The notes under the pieces are model-generated. The model saw only the letters and a program-made list of their open reading frames with translations, was not told the DNA's origin and searched no databases. 64,000 nucleotides of DNA from Dioscorea cayenensis subsp. rotundata (lineage: Eukaryota > Streptophyta > Magnoliopsida > Dioscoreales > Dioscoreaceae): positions 2,063,699-2,127,698 of the forward strand of contig NC_052477.1 of NCBI RefSeq assembly GCF_009730915.1, read 5' to 3'. Positions 47,257 to 60,600 of this stretch are shown piece by piece. How positions within the stretch are numbered: the stretch's first letter is position 1; each line of letters begins with the position of its first letter. Made by a program: the position numbers and the translations under genes.

Positions 47257-47406
47257 ATGATGATTCATGGAGTAATTGAGGCATCTCTCATTTTCTTATC
47301 GGTGTATTTATTTTGTTTTGGAACAGTTGTTACAATGTTAGTTCATTTGTATATGCATATTGGCGAGGCCAAAAGGCAGCCAATGCAGCCTGCATTACAA
47401 GTGTGA
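47257..47406 (+). CDS. Short unrecognised membrane-type open frame
   Basis: A 49-residue frame beginning MMIHGVIEASLIFLSVYLFC with one strongly hydrophobic segment (about residues 8-33) and a polar tail ending QPMQPALQV. It lies 72 bp beyond the DUF247 fragment, behind a pyrimidine-rich acceptor-like stretch ending ATACAG, but upstream in-frame there is a stop. I do not recognise it; it may be another gene fragment. Confidence 0.25.
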   Translation: MMIHGVIEASLIFLSVYLFCFGTVVTMLVHLYMHIGEAKRQPMQPALQV

Positions 47407-49492
47407 TTTTTTCTTGTTGGCATGATAATTTTTTTTAATAAAATGGATAAACCACTTTAATAAAAGACTTACTTTTCACCTAGAAGCTGGTTCCTTTTTA
47501 GAGTGTTATCTATGGTTTCCTCAGCTGGTCACTTTTTCCGGTGTTCTTTAGAGTTCCTCAGCTTTGAAAATCTTCTTTTCTACTAATTACTTCTTAACCA
47601 AGAAACAATTAATAGAGGATAGACTTTTCACTTTTATGGTATTCTCTTGGGTTCCTTAGCTGGTTCCTCATCTCTAAAAATCTTTCTTTCTAGTCTTAGA
47701 GATAAATATATACATATATAAAGATATATAAAGTCAGAGATCATGGTAAGTTTTTTTTTCATTCACATATTGAAGTTTTCAATTCTTAGCCACTTTCTAA
47801 AATTAATGCCATGTCTATTCTAGGGGGAAAAAAATGGGATGTTAATGTTATAAAATGAGCCTCCACAAAGATTTCAAGAAGAGAAGGTTGTAGGAAAAAA
47901 GCCAAAATGGCGGACGACATAGAGATTGATATTATCCATTGGTGTTTCTTTGGGTTTCGTGTTCTCTAAGGTTAAGAAATAATTTATGGTGAGGGTTCGA
48001 TGGGTTAGGCCAAGTCAAACCAGGATTGAACCAAACTCAATAATAAAATACTAAAAAATGTTATAATAATAATTAATAATGATAAAAAATAATATAACTT
48101 ATATTTCAATAATTAAAAACACAATATTTTAATATGAGATTTAAATTTAAAATTTATATATTTTCTTTGATTTTAAAAATATCTAAAAGATAAATTTAAT
48201 TTTTAAATTTTTAGTTTTGTTATATACTATCATTTATCATTGATTTTAAAAAATATATAAAATATTTTTTTTTAAAAGTTCTCCTTTTAGGTTACATTGG
48301 GACTAAAAAAACCAAAAAATAAAAAAGAGAAAAGTATAAAAAAAAAACTCTTGTTTCTGAGATTTGCAAAATAAAGAATGCGATTTTTGAATTTAAGTTT
48401 TTTTTTATTTAGTAGAATTTTAGAAAAAATTAATAAACTTAATATCTTTGAATTAACACCATTAGTGATTTGATAACGGTTTTTCCCCATACATTATAGA
48501 ATAAAAAAAAAAACTAAATTTTTTGTATTTTTCCCAATAAAAAAACCACTTCGTCTCTATAGTCATCCCTCTCTCCCTCTCTTTCCCTAAGTTCCTCCCT
48601 CTCATCGCCTCTCTCTTGTTCTTTCATGGCCGGTTTCCCGATTTTTTCAGTTAAACCGGCCGGATCAGTCCAGGTTTAACACCATTGCTCCATAAGGACT
48701 GAAAAATAATTTTATTTTAAAAAATTAAACAAATCCAATTTAATTAACAAAAAAAAATCTCCAGAAAGAAAATATCCAAGGGTTCATAAATACTTACCCG
48801 TAAAAATTGGTTTTCACAGGAGAAAATAGACAATGAACTATTTTGGGAATATGAATAATTTTTTCCTAATTTGTTAAAGGGTATTTAATTTGTGCATATA
48901 AATACTAAAAATCATGTTGTTCTAATTACTTAAATACCCTTTGAAAAAGCTGTAATTATCTAGATACCCCGAAAAACAGAGATACAAAATCCTGGCCTAA
49001 TAAGTATACAAGCAAGCATGAATCTTGCAGGGAGCACATAAAACAACAATGATCTTTTCTATGGCCATTGATGTAAAAGACAAGTTATTAATACTTTAAG
49101 ACATGAACAAGACAAATTCCTCAAAAGGTTAACATAAAAAAACATTCAGATCTATGTTCCATAAATCCAAGAAAATCACATAGAAGAAGTTCACATCAGC
49201 TCAAAACATGCAAGACATACACTGAATGAAACACAGAAACATACAGAAAGTTTGAAACTACAGAGTGAGGAGAATTTATAATACCAATTCTACCTAAATC
49301 TAAAAGATAAAGTGTTGAATTTATTATTCCTCCAAAATACGATTGATAATCAGATAGTTCTCATGACTATGGCTAATTGCACCATAATCACACTAACGAC
49401 GCATCGAAGCAGGAAAGGAATGGGCTTCAGCCAAATAAACATTGAAAAAAAGGAGGTGCACCCTAGGGTAGATCATACTTTTGCAGAATGTT
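47407..49492. other. Intergenic stretch including repeat copy B
   Basis: No gene is supported. About 47990-48690 is copy B of the repeat that the 7.1 kb MULE interrupted in copy A; here it is continuous through GATAAATTTAATTTTTAAAT. The part nearest 49493 should include the 3' untranslated region of BADC. Confidence 0.5.
47990..48690. repeat. Copy B of a dispersed repeat (uninterrupted)
   Basis: Shares ordered landmarks with 36410-36667 plus 43769-43960. The MULE target TAAATTTAA occurs once here, at about 48191-48199, giving a paralogous empty site. Its ends are GC-richer (AAACCGGCCGGATCAG near 48652). Confidence 0.7.
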
Positions 49493-52400
49493 TCACTTGA
49501 TTCCATGGAATGAGGGCAAGACAGCAATAAGAGGGTCCCCGTAGCCAACTGCTTCTGTAAATCAAAATGAGTTGTAATAGAAACTAGTTAGTAATATCGG
49601 AATCAGTGTATAATATCTTCCTTGCAGGACTTATATGGATGAACAATTATTTAAGTTGGGCATTGAATATTACCTCCATCCTCGAAGAGTACCTTTAGAA
49701 CTTCTCCAGCCACATCAGACTGCGAGCAAAATCCATTGGACATGAAGTTTTGTATTTATGAATGCAAGAAAGAAAGTGTAGATGAATGACTTACTTTGAT
49801 TGGCAGTTCATTGCCGAACTGATCCAAGAAGCCAATGACCTGTCCTTCTTTGATTATGTCACCCTGTTATTAATAAATTTTTGAAGCCATTAGATTAGAT
49901 GATAAGTCCTAGAAACTCGTGATAGGATTATATATTTGGCCTCACAAGCGTAGTAAGACCAAACAGTTTTAGCAGCAGCAATGAAATGTGTAGTGAATAG
50001 CTTCTTGTGTTACCTGTTTACAACTTGGAGGTTGCTTCTTTCCTTTCAGAGTTCTGCCTTTTCGGAATGAACCAACCTAGAAACAGGTGTTATTAGGAAT
50101 ATGTTTACAGCATTGATCTAATAAAATCAAGGATGTCATAAGTCAAATTCATACCGTAGGAGAAGACACTACAACAAATGTATTTAACCCTGAAGCCTCT
50201 AATGCAGCTAGCTTTGAGGCTTTCACTGGTGAGACATTTGTAAATGGACTGCTTGAAGCTTTCTGTGGAGCAGCTGGTGCAGAAGCAGGCGCTGATTGAG
50301 TCATCGGCTTGCTTGGAACTGGTGGAGCTGTGGCTGGCGAGACAACTGGAAGTGCAGGAGGAGGAGCTGGTGGACCCCCTATGTCTCTTCTCAGATGCAT
50401 TTCAAAGTCCCCGACCTGAACCAATAGATGGCAGCATCAACATATTTCACACTATCATTTTAGCTAAAGATTGCTCATATATGTTTGGTAGTGAACTATA
50501 TCTCATTGAGTTAATTATTAAGAACATCTTGTTATCTATGAGTTACTGCATCACTGATTGAATTATGGTGCATTGGAGAATAAAAGCAGAATAAATAAGT
50601 AGCTTCAGACAATCAGAGCCAACCAAAAACATATGGGTGTGTGTATAGAAGTAACTGGATAAAAAGTCTCACAGAAGTTCAATAAAACCTTCTGCTGTTC
50701 ATTTTAAGTTTTAACTTGACAAATGCCTAGAAGAGGAAAGGCCTTGGGAAAAATTATCATCCTTTTAAGTTATGTCAATGCAGTGATAAAATATCAAAGG
50801 TGAATTAACAAATACCGGGGACTTAAAAAACATTCTTCCAGTTCAATGCACAAGAAACTAGAATAATTAAAAAGAAATTACAAATTGTAAACTTTAACGG
50901 TCAAGTACCCAAAGATACCTTTATCTTTAGCTCAGCAACATTGGTTTCATCACACACTCCCAAGATCAAAGACTGCAATTCAAATGTGCAATCATGTTAG
51001 TGAAGTCTACAAAGAGTTACAGCAGTTATGGTTATGCTAAGAATATAAATAAATTCTAGCAGAACTTAGATTAGTCTTGTCCAATTCATTCTGTAATCCC
51101 AGGTTGCATCCCATGTACATGCGTACAAATGGAAGACATCCACAAGCAAAGGACTCCAAGCCCGTTTATTTCTTGCATACTCAAATTTCCAACCAAAAAT
51201 CATCTAGTTGATGAGCTGAATGAAAGACCAAGTTAAATTTTGGGTAAGTCGTCTAATGGAATTCATACATAATCAGGTCACAGTCACAAGATACGAAAGC
51301 AATCTTCAAGTATTCCCATACGACCAAATTAAATGGCATATCTGATGGTGAAAATTAAAGAGAGGGCATATATTGGACCTCAAATCCATTAGGAAAAGTT
51401 GATTTCGGAACAATTTTCTCCCCAGAAGAACCTGGAGCAGTCTTGGCCAAAGAATCTGTTGCATTAAATACAATACATTATTAGAAGGATAGACTGCATC
51501 AAAAACACCCAAAGTAAACAAGTTAAAAGGATATAGAGACATATAAACAGAACAGTCAGATAAACATTTATGAAACTGAAGCCAATACATAATCTTTAAG
51601 ATGGGTGGGTAAACTGATCTTTTAGAAAATTTCTTTTGGTTAAATTACCCATGAAATAGAAGCATGAGCATTCAGACATCAGAATTCAAATTTCAGTTTA
51701 TTTAAGTGTCCAATTTAGCAATGGTTGGGCAATATAATTATGATGACAATTTTGAGTTTCATGCTTTTTTGTGAACATTGTTTCCTTATATCACTACAAA
51801 TTCCATGCTGATATTGCTCATATCTTCAAACAAACTGTTGAGGACAATAAGCTTCCTTTTTAGATCTATATCATACCTAGCTTCTGATGCAAGACATGAC
51901 TTAGAAAGGTGGCTCATAGAAAAATGCATGAACTCTGTACTGTGATCTTAATTTTTGAACTGATTCAGTATTTCAAGGAAAATCAGGAAAATATTCACTT
52001 GGTGCTTGGTCTATAAATTCTAAATAAAATAAGATCATACAAAATGGAAAGTATGAATGCATACTGTATTTTCTATAGATCTTCTCCAGACACAAGATAC
52101 AATATTTCTAGATTGCAATTTGCTAAAAGTTGAGAATCCTTTCTCCAATATTTTTCCAATCAGTCCATGGAAGAGACAAAACTTGGTGCTCACCATTCGA
52201 TGTCAATGCAGATGCAGCTTCAGAGGCTTTAACACATGGTAGGAATGATACTCCGTGGTTTCACTTTTGAGGCTACAAGTGCATGGCCCACAGAAGGAAC
52301 TTTGTAAAATGCCTCTTTTCTGAAAGCATTATTTGATAGAGAGGCCACAAGAGGTTTTTCAATGGTGTACTTTGTGTGCTGAGTTGTCCAAATGGCACCT

Positions 52401-53540
52401 AGCATTAAGTAAAGACATGAACTTATCTCACAGCCTTTTGCAATCAGCAAAAATACAGTTTGTTTTGCAAAGCATATAATGCGCTATCATCCACCAGAAA
52501 ATATAGCAGATCCAGCATTCTTATATCTAAAGGGCAAAAAAACATTTACCAGGCAAAAATATTCTAGTCAAAAAAAGACTATCCAAACACAAAACCAATT
52601 TATTTCAAAGAATCTGGACCTGACTACTTCAACACAACAAAGAGCACAGGCAAAGGGAGTAAACAATGACTAAAAATCAAAGCCAACATTACCTGAAATA
52701 TTCATCCATATATCATGATTGTTATTTTATGACTTTCATATTCAGGTCCATATGACTAAACAGAACATGTACATGCATTCACTCAATTCATCTCACTTAC
52801 ACATTTTAGATCTTCCATGAATAAATCAGCAGAAAGATCAAATGATGTGGTGTAATACTACGACTGTCACACACTTCTAAAACTGTCAGTCAATAAGTCT
52901 ATAAACAAACATGAAAACACAATAAGAAAGATCTTCTCTTTGCTTGTCACTTCAGCAATTATCAATTCCATACAACCAGCAGTAGATTAGATCCAGTCTT
53001 TTTGGTCATCAATTTTAACTGTGAACACTCAAATTATTCTCAACACCTCCACAGTACGTAAATCAAAGGGGAAAACAGCCCAAATGATGCTAAAGACTAA
53101 ATGAAAAAACCCAATGAAGTCACATATCACAGTCAATCCTAGATCCTCGTCCCGTCATCCAATTTACAGCCTAAAAATGGAAGAAAAAAGGAAAACAAAA
53201 ACAAAAGCATCCAATGCTTGCATTAAATTCACCAAAACTCAAAAAATCTCAAAGCAGAGCATCAAATCAGAGCTAAAACTCAGATCCTTATACCAATTTC
53301 AGCTGAAAAAAAAAAAAAAATAAGCACAAATAATAAAAACAGGCCATCAGAATCACACCAAAAACTTCGATCCATGCAACAATTCACAACTTCAAAAATC
53401 AAAATCAAACTCATCAAATATCAACCAATTACACTGGAAAAACATCAGCCTCACTTCAAGAAACCAAGCAAAAGCACAGACAGCGAGAAAAAGAAGAAGA
53501 CCATACCATGAAAAGACCGGAGAACAGCAGCAGTCTCCAT
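49493..53540 (-). CDS. BADC (biotin/lipoyl attachment domain-containing) protein, frameshifted in exon 2
   Basis: BADC proteins are plastid homologues of the biotin carboxyl carrier subunit that cannot be biotinylated and restrain heteromeric acetyl-CoA carboxylase. Nine exons with GT-AG borders: 53507-53540, 52194-52398, 51379-51455, 50919-50972, 50155-50415, 50014-50076, 49795-49863, 49674-49719, 49493-49554. The protein starts METAAVLRSFHG, then FPNGFESLILGVCDETNVAE, KVGDFEMHLRRDIGG, a Pro/Ala-rich linker, KLAALEASG and the C-terminal domain (GRTLKGKKQPPS, GQVIGFLDQFGNELPIKSDV, AVGYGDPLIAVLPSFHGIK). The biotinyl Met-Lys is absent, as in BADCs. Exon 2 reaches a stop (PTMC*) although the following frame (FLPCVKASEAASAL) is the expected one; the exon total is one base over a multiple of three. 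Confidence 0.88.
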
Positions 53541-54131
53541 TGGAGGATGGATCGAAAGAGAGAAGGGAAGGAACGCAGAGAAGGAGAGGTTTTTAAAGAT
53601 AGAAAAAGAGGGGTTGGTTTCGATGTGGTCGCTGATGAGCGTTGGAGAGCTTCGAAAAATCCGCCGGGTCTTAAGTTTCTTCGCGCTCACCGTCGTCTTT
53701 TGCTTGATGGTGCCGCCACCTGGTTGGGTTCGAACCGGATCGGTTCGGGTTTGTAGTATGTTTTTCATTTCGATCCTTGAAATAGTTTATATTTTCTTGT
53801 GAGTTCTAATGTTTTTGCACATATATCCCTTTGAAAAATTCTTATTTACAGATGATGGCCTTCAACTGGGATCATTTTCAAATTGAGGGCAGTAACATTT
53901 ACTTAGCTCCAGCTTTTTCAATTCTCTGAATTCAATGATTTTTTTCAAAACTTTTTATTTTTAAATTAAATTATAAAATTAAATCACATTGTCATATATT
54001 TATATAAAAATTTGTTGAAATATAACATCAATTTGTGATTGGGTTATAATATTTATTTTAATCAATATATATATAAGAAAATTAAAGACTTGTGATTAAA
54101 TGAAATTGTTTGCTAGTATTTGTATAATTTA

Positions 54132-54169
<38 letters not shown>

Positions 54170-54476
54170 TATGTAATGGAATACATGTTTCAATTTGTTT
54201 CAATTTCATTGAATTACATTCTATTGAATATCTACAAATTTATCATACCATTAACTAAAGCTGTTAAAAACTTAAAATGAAGAACATTATGGTACAAGTA
54301 TTCCTAATTAGAAGATATTTAAGGGGTACAAATGCAAGAAACCTTGCTCATCGTCCCATCTAAACCGTTGAAACATAGAAAGCATCCAACCGATCATTCT
54401 CACCTCGAGATTAGCAAACCTGATCATCCGCTCGTGCGCTATACCCTTCAGCACGTGCTTAGGGTTTCTTCGAAGA
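53541..54476. other. Divergent intergenic region between BADC and eS21
   Basis: About 0.9 kb separates the two start regions. Next to BADC the minus strand is pyrimidine-rich (CTTCCCTTCTCTCTTTCG), typical of a plant leader. The middle is AT-rich with a TA and GA microsatellite at about 54132-54170. Confidence 0.5.
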
Positions 54477-54551
54477 CCTATATAAACACCTCCTCATCTC
54501 TCGTTTCTCCTCTCCCGCTCCTTCGTCTTCGCCGCCGTCTTCAAACCCTAG
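54452..54551 (+). promoter_or_regulatory. eS21 core promoter: G-box core, telo-box motifs, TATA box
   Basis: AGCACGTGCT (54451-54460, a CACGTG core) is followed by TTAGGGTTT (about 54459-54467, reverse telo-box), the TATA box CTATATAAA (54478-54486) and AAACCCTA (54543-54550, telo-box in the leader). Telo-boxes near the start site are characteristic of plant ribosomal protein genes. Confidence 0.7.
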
Positions 54552-54718
54552 ATCTCTCCGGGTATGCTTCCTTTCGTCTCTCCAATTCCGATCATGGATC
54601 CATTCTCAATCTCCACATGCTTCGGTTTAACTCGGAGTTTTTTTGTTTTTTAATCTCGGAATGGTGGTTTTTTTTTCTCGCAGGAATCGTTGCTTGAGAG
54701 ATCGGTGAGAAGCGAAAG

Positions 54719-57635
54719 ATGCAGAACGAGGAGGGCAAGATGATGGATCTCTACATCCCCAGGAAGTGTTCGGCGACGAACAGGCTCATCACTGCCAAGG
54801 ATCACGCCTCCGTTCAGATCAACATTGGACATGTCGACGAGAATGGGGTTTACACAGGCCAGCACACCACCGTCGCCCTTTGTGGCTTCATCCGTGCTCA
54901 GGTATCCTCCATCTTGCATTTCGAGATGATTAGTGCTGTGATTCTTTGTTTCAGCCTTGCGTGTTTGCTCTGTTTGATTTGGTGTTTGATCTGTCAATCA
55001 GCAGGCTTTCGTGCATGATTTTTTTTTAGTGGTTATTTCACTATCATGCTTACTAAGTGTTATGCGTATCAGTTCTGCAGTCTTTGTCATAGTTCTGATA
55101 GCTTTTGTGAACCAACTATATCACAGTGATCGAAATGTGATATAATTGATATGATCGTAATAGCATGGCATTGAATTCAGTCTTGGTTGGACTAAATTTG
55201 AAGCTTAAAATTATGTTGTTTTTGTTTTATTTTTTATTTTTTTAATTATTTAGGTTTAATTCAATAGGAGATGGTCCAATCAAATCCACTTCAATTTAAG
55301 TTAGTTAGTGATTTGGCAATTGCTTTTTGGTCTTGTTACTTTATAATTTTAAAATGGTCTTGTTTTTCACCTTTTCTTATATTTCTTGAAAATGAAAGCT
55401 ATATTGGAGTGTTGCCAATGATATGCCTTCATATATGTATGGATATCAGAGTCTTACAGTGGGATGCTAATTCAACAAGGCCTCTCTCTGCTGGTTATGA
55501 TATTGATATTGCCATTTTTCTCTTCCCCAAAATGTGGGATGAAATCTGCTTCAATAATTCTGTTGGAATGTTACTTTTGTTGTGTAGCTTGCCGTTGATA
55601 TAATGAAGTGACTTAAATTCCTGGCCATTTGGATATATTCACCATGTAGTCTAAGGGATATAACAAAGATATTGGATTATTTGGCCAAAATTGGGGCAAA
55701 TACTAGCTTTATGCCACAAGTCATTGATTGGTAGCCTCCAAATCCTATCTCATTAATCATTTAAATTTTGTTAATCATTTACTTTTATTTAGTGTTGTTC
55801 TATTTGTTTGCTTGAATAACTTGATCATCATTGTTGTAATGAAATAACTAAACTTCTTGGATCTTTTGAATGCATGTACTACATAGGTTAATGGAAATGT
55901 AATGATATTTGGTTCTTTAGCCAAAATTAGGGGGAAAAAGAATAGTTGCTCTATACTAGAAATACTTGATGTGAAGCCTTCAAATCTTCTGATCCATCAG
56001 TTACTATATATATATATATATATATTAATTCTTGACCTCAAGTTATTCCTATTGTTAACTTCAAGTTATTCCATTATTTAGAAATGCTTAATAATTAGTT
56101 TAAGTTTTTATCCATAGACTAATTCATTTACAAACAAGACTCGTGTAAACACGGGAAAGAACGTGAAATATTCTTCTATCCTTTTAAGTAATTGTTAGAT
56201 TTATTGAGTTATGGATAGGTTCAAGCTATTGTTTCCTGAAGCATTTTCTGGTTCTCATCCATATAGTGCCATATGGTTCTCCAAAATAGAAATTGTCGAT
56301 AGTTGTATCCTATGGTCCTTAATCGTATGGTTTTCAAAACTTGGAGCCAGCTGTCAATAAAAGTTATTGTCAGTTTATTCCATCTTGGTATGTTTCTTTG
56401 CATCATTTTCTCTTATTCTCTACTTGGATTAGGGCTTTTTGGCAAGGGGGGAGCTTTCTAAACACATAGCTCTGAAATACCCACAGGTTTTCTGTGGGGT
56501 GCCTGGCTTTTAGTGCCCTAAGAGAAATATGGTTTCATAGTACGGGCTTGTGCTCTTTTGAGGTTCATAGAAGATATTCATTGAGGTTTTTCTTCTTGAG
56601 GTCTCAGTGATTATTTTCGGCTCATTTACTCCTTCACAAGTCCGCCTCCATAGACCATGATATTTTTTATTTTTTTATTATTCTTAAAACTTTTTTAAGA
56701 AAAATTGAGAATTATCTCTCATCATTTAAGCATTCTCAAAAGATGTTAATGTAATGTTACATGTTCAGTTCTGGTTTAAAGAGTATTCGTTCCTTTACGT
56801 CTTGTGGCTTCTGCCCTGACTTGTTGCAATCTTGGTTGCTTGCTAAATGAAATTTGCCAATTTCAATTTTGCAATTATTTTAAAATGATGATGTTCTAGC
56901 TGCTTCAATACAAATAAAATTCATTTTGAAAATTTTGTTGATTTCTGAACAATTTCAGTTTAAGTCATGGTTCAGCCCATTGCCGACTGCCTTCCAATTA
57001 ACAATCTGTCTTGATAGTCCTATTGTTCCTTTCCTGATTTTTTTTGCGAGCTTTCTAGCTTAACACTTTTAGCCATACTGTGTTGGTTATGTATGGTATC
57101 AGTATTATTTCAGTGATTAGTATAGAAAAATTGATAATTCCAATTGTTTTATATTGTAGTTGCCTAGTCATTTAACCATGCTTAATATTTGCCATTGCAA
57201 ATTGGGCAGCAAAACAAGTGTGAATGCTGAGAACCCTGTGTGCCTATACCACCATATAGCAAAGTCGACAAACTGAATCATTTAGTGAAAAGCATAATAT
57301 TTTTGAATTCTGATGAGCATTATGTTGGAAGTTTGTGCTGTTGAGGCTATGTTATCCATCCTTTGTGATATTAGTTTGATATTTGTAATTCCTTTGTGAT
57401 GTGTTTCTTTAGACTACTATGATTCTGTGTGCCCTAATGTTACCATTATTAATGGAATCCACTGAAATTTTTCTTTAATTTCTGTTGCCCAATTGTCCAT
57501 TGAATCATAACCATGATTCATCTTTTGATCAATCTATATTTTTTTTTTAAACTTATTTTTATCATGCAGGGTGATGCTGATAGTGCTCTTGATAGGATCT
57601 GGCAGAAAAAGAAGGTTGATGTACGCCAACAGTAG
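54719..57635 (+). CDS. RPS21: Small-subunit ribosomal protein eS21 (RPS21)
   Basis: eS21 is a cytosolic 40S subunit protein. Two coding exons, 54719-54901 and 57570-57635, give 82 residues, the normal length. The protein begins [20 protein letters not shown], continues [20 protein letters not shown] and ALCGFIRAQ, and after the intron [15 protein letters not shown], ending VRQQ. A leader intron is likely from 54562 (GTATGC) to 54683 (CTCGCAG). The coding intron (54902-57569, 2668 bp) starts GTATCC and ends ATCATGCAG; it is long for such a small gene but holds no recognisable gene. The leader carries telo-box motifs. It is divergent from BADC. Confidence 0.97.
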
Positions 57636-60600
57636 AGACACTGGTTTTCACCTTAAGTTTACTTCTAGTGTTTTCCATGATAATTCATGAACCCATCTCC
57701 GTATTCTGCACCTTAATGTTATTTCCCAACTAAGATTAAGTTGATAAATTACATTTTTGAGATTCATTTCCACTTTTGACTCTTTGATTAGCTTTAATCT
57801 GTTGAAGAAATTGCTTCCAGGGCCTGTAATCTATTCATTATCAACTTGATTTCGAAAACCACAATTTGTGTTCCATGCATCAATACTTGTTTGTGATGAT
57901 TTTTTAAGATATTAGCACAAGTAGAAACGGTGAATTATTTGTGCTGGGCTTGTAAGTGTCATCTGTCAATAGCTTTTTAGAATTAGACTTAAATGGTTTC
58001 CTTGTTGACAAACCAGGGCTGCTGATTAAATCAGGGAAATTGTATAGATTTTGATTAAATTATAAAAAATTTAAACCATTAATCAACAGCTTGTTACAGA
58101 AATAACTTAATGAATAAAAAGGACAACCTTAATAAGACAACTGGGAGAAGAAACATGGTTATAATTTATATAAAAAGAAAAATTCATACAAAATTGATCC
58201 CAATCAATTACAAATGTCAAAAGGGAAGATTACAGATTTATAGTTCTTTGAACTTCCACTCTTGCCTTATAACATTATGTCAAAAATATAAATAAAAAGG
58301 GGAAAAATTATAAGATTTTTTTTCACTTCTCTGTCATCTTTCATCACTTTCAAAAAGAAACCCATCTCCCTCCACCAAGCTTTCCAAAAGAAAGAATGAT
58401 CTCACATTTTAGACATAAAAATCTTGTAGAACTACTATTATTAGAAAGAAAACATAATAGAAAGATAGATATCATGACAAAAAAGCAAATAACATTATCC
58501 ATGAACCTTATCATTACCTCCACCTCTTAAATTAATTTAATATTTTCCAAGAAGAACAAAAAAAAGGAAATTACACATCTGCCCCTCCTCCTCACTGTAA
58601 GGCATATATATATACATGATAATAATAATTTTATTTACCAAGCTATAGAGGTATAATTAGATTGGATGTTGAGTCATTTGCCATCCAGAAAGCTACATCC
58701 ATTAAGAGAGACCCACCAGACAAACAGATCCTCTTTCCTTATCATATCATTGAAAGGTTTGCTTCACTATTTATGCCTGAACAAATAAATGTGCATGCCT
58801 TCATCACTCAAAGGCCCTGCCCTCTAAAATACAGAGAAGAAAACACATTAGTAGTGCTGGGGGGCCTGTTCTGGTAAAACATAAGAGATAGCATTCATCC
58901 AGAACTCACTTCATAGTGCATTGCTGACATACACCAAATGCACCACTTCGTCGATAAAATTATTATCAATGCACATAGACAGCCAATCAGGTGTTCCCTC
59001 GCTGCTTTGCATCAAACACCGAAAGCATAATGGAGACACCATGATTTGAAATAACACAAAGTCGTCGTAGAGTTCTGAATGATAAATAATACGCTTTGCC
59101 ATGCGAAGAAAGAAAAAGATTACGGTGAAGTGGCATGCGGCGTGCACCAACCTTTACCCCCTAATGGTGTAATGTAATGACAATGCTAGAAAGATCTAGT
59201 AGCTAAACAATTTAAAAACAACATTAAAATAGTTGAAAAAACCATTGACTATTAAATAGTACAAGTTCAGCATCATCATCTTGGTGCATTACCATCTACC
59301 AATTGAGATCTTGTACTTTATGATTTTCAAAGATGCATGGAATAAAAGCTTTGTGATATGATGATACAATGAAGTTTTGGTGCACTTTCTTTTTGCTAGT
59401 CACTAAGTTGATGGCTGTTACAAAGTCTCTTTCAGAAGAAAGTATGGGGTCTCTAATTCAGGACTCATAGTGTGTGAGGACAATTTAAGTCAAGATATGT
59501 GATAGGACCTGCATGGATCTTGTCCAACCTCTTGATTCAAAAAAAACAAGGGAATCAAAGGATGGTATAAAGTGAGGTAAGTGAAGAGGTATATTAAGAT
59601 CAAATCAATGCAAGTGATCTTGTCTTTGAGAAAAATATGACCTCGATCGACTTGAAAATCAAGTACATAAATACAAGTAATAATAATTTAAAAAAATAAC
59701 AATTTTAAAGAACAAAAGGAAATCAACATGTTGCAGTTAAAGGGGCATTGAATTCATGCTATCATCATCCTTGCTCAAGATATTCTACCATTCTAGAAGA
59801 TTTAATCCTAGATATTTTTATGTAGGACGAGGAAGCGTGCCAATTTGTCAACCATATTTTAAAATCAAGTGCTTCAAAAAGGTGCACAAAGAGACTGTGT
59901 TAAAAAAAGAAAAAAGAAAAGATCAGTCACAAACAATGCACCTTCAGCGGAAGTAGTCTTCTCAAATGTCAATTTGCAATATATGTCCTTATAAAGTGAA
60001 AGATACTCCCACCTCTTTGTGAAAAAAAAATAGTAACCCATAAACAATTATATAAGTTCAGTAAACCCCCAAAATAATGTGCAAGAAGAAAAGGTGATCG
60101 GCCAAAGATTTGCTCTCTATCGCACACACATGATAGACCATCGAATTGAAAATCCAAACGATTGATATTGTTTTGTACATGTAGAAATGCATGAAGACTA
60201 AATGCATGAAGAATTGCATTTTGTCTAGAAAAAGTAATTTGCATTTTGACACCATTGCACTTGTCATCTTTCATTTGGGAACACTAAATGGATTTGCATG
60301 CTGGTCATGAAACATGCCGAATTTTGTACTTAAGACATTTTCCTTTTATAGCATACACAACACTATTATTCAATTTAATAAGATTCAAGATAAAATCTTA
60401 TCATTGTGAGGATAAACTTTGCTAACATAGAATATTATACTGGTAAATTATCAGGTAACCTGGGGTTCCAATTTGATCATAATAACTAAGATTGACAGTT
60501 TATGTACATCTTTTATTCTTCAATAGGTTTTTTCTTATTAGAGTAACTAAAAGTGCCACATCAATTAATGTAGTAAGTTTGGAGTTAAAAATGTAAGTCT

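Noticed and set aside
53508..53802. Plus-strand open frames over the BADC first exon and leader
   Set aside because: Antisense to the BADC start region; no recognisable protein.
58662..58877. 71-residue plus-strand open frame in the eS21-GH3 gap
   Set aside because: No splice context, no recognisable domain and no neighbouring coding signal.
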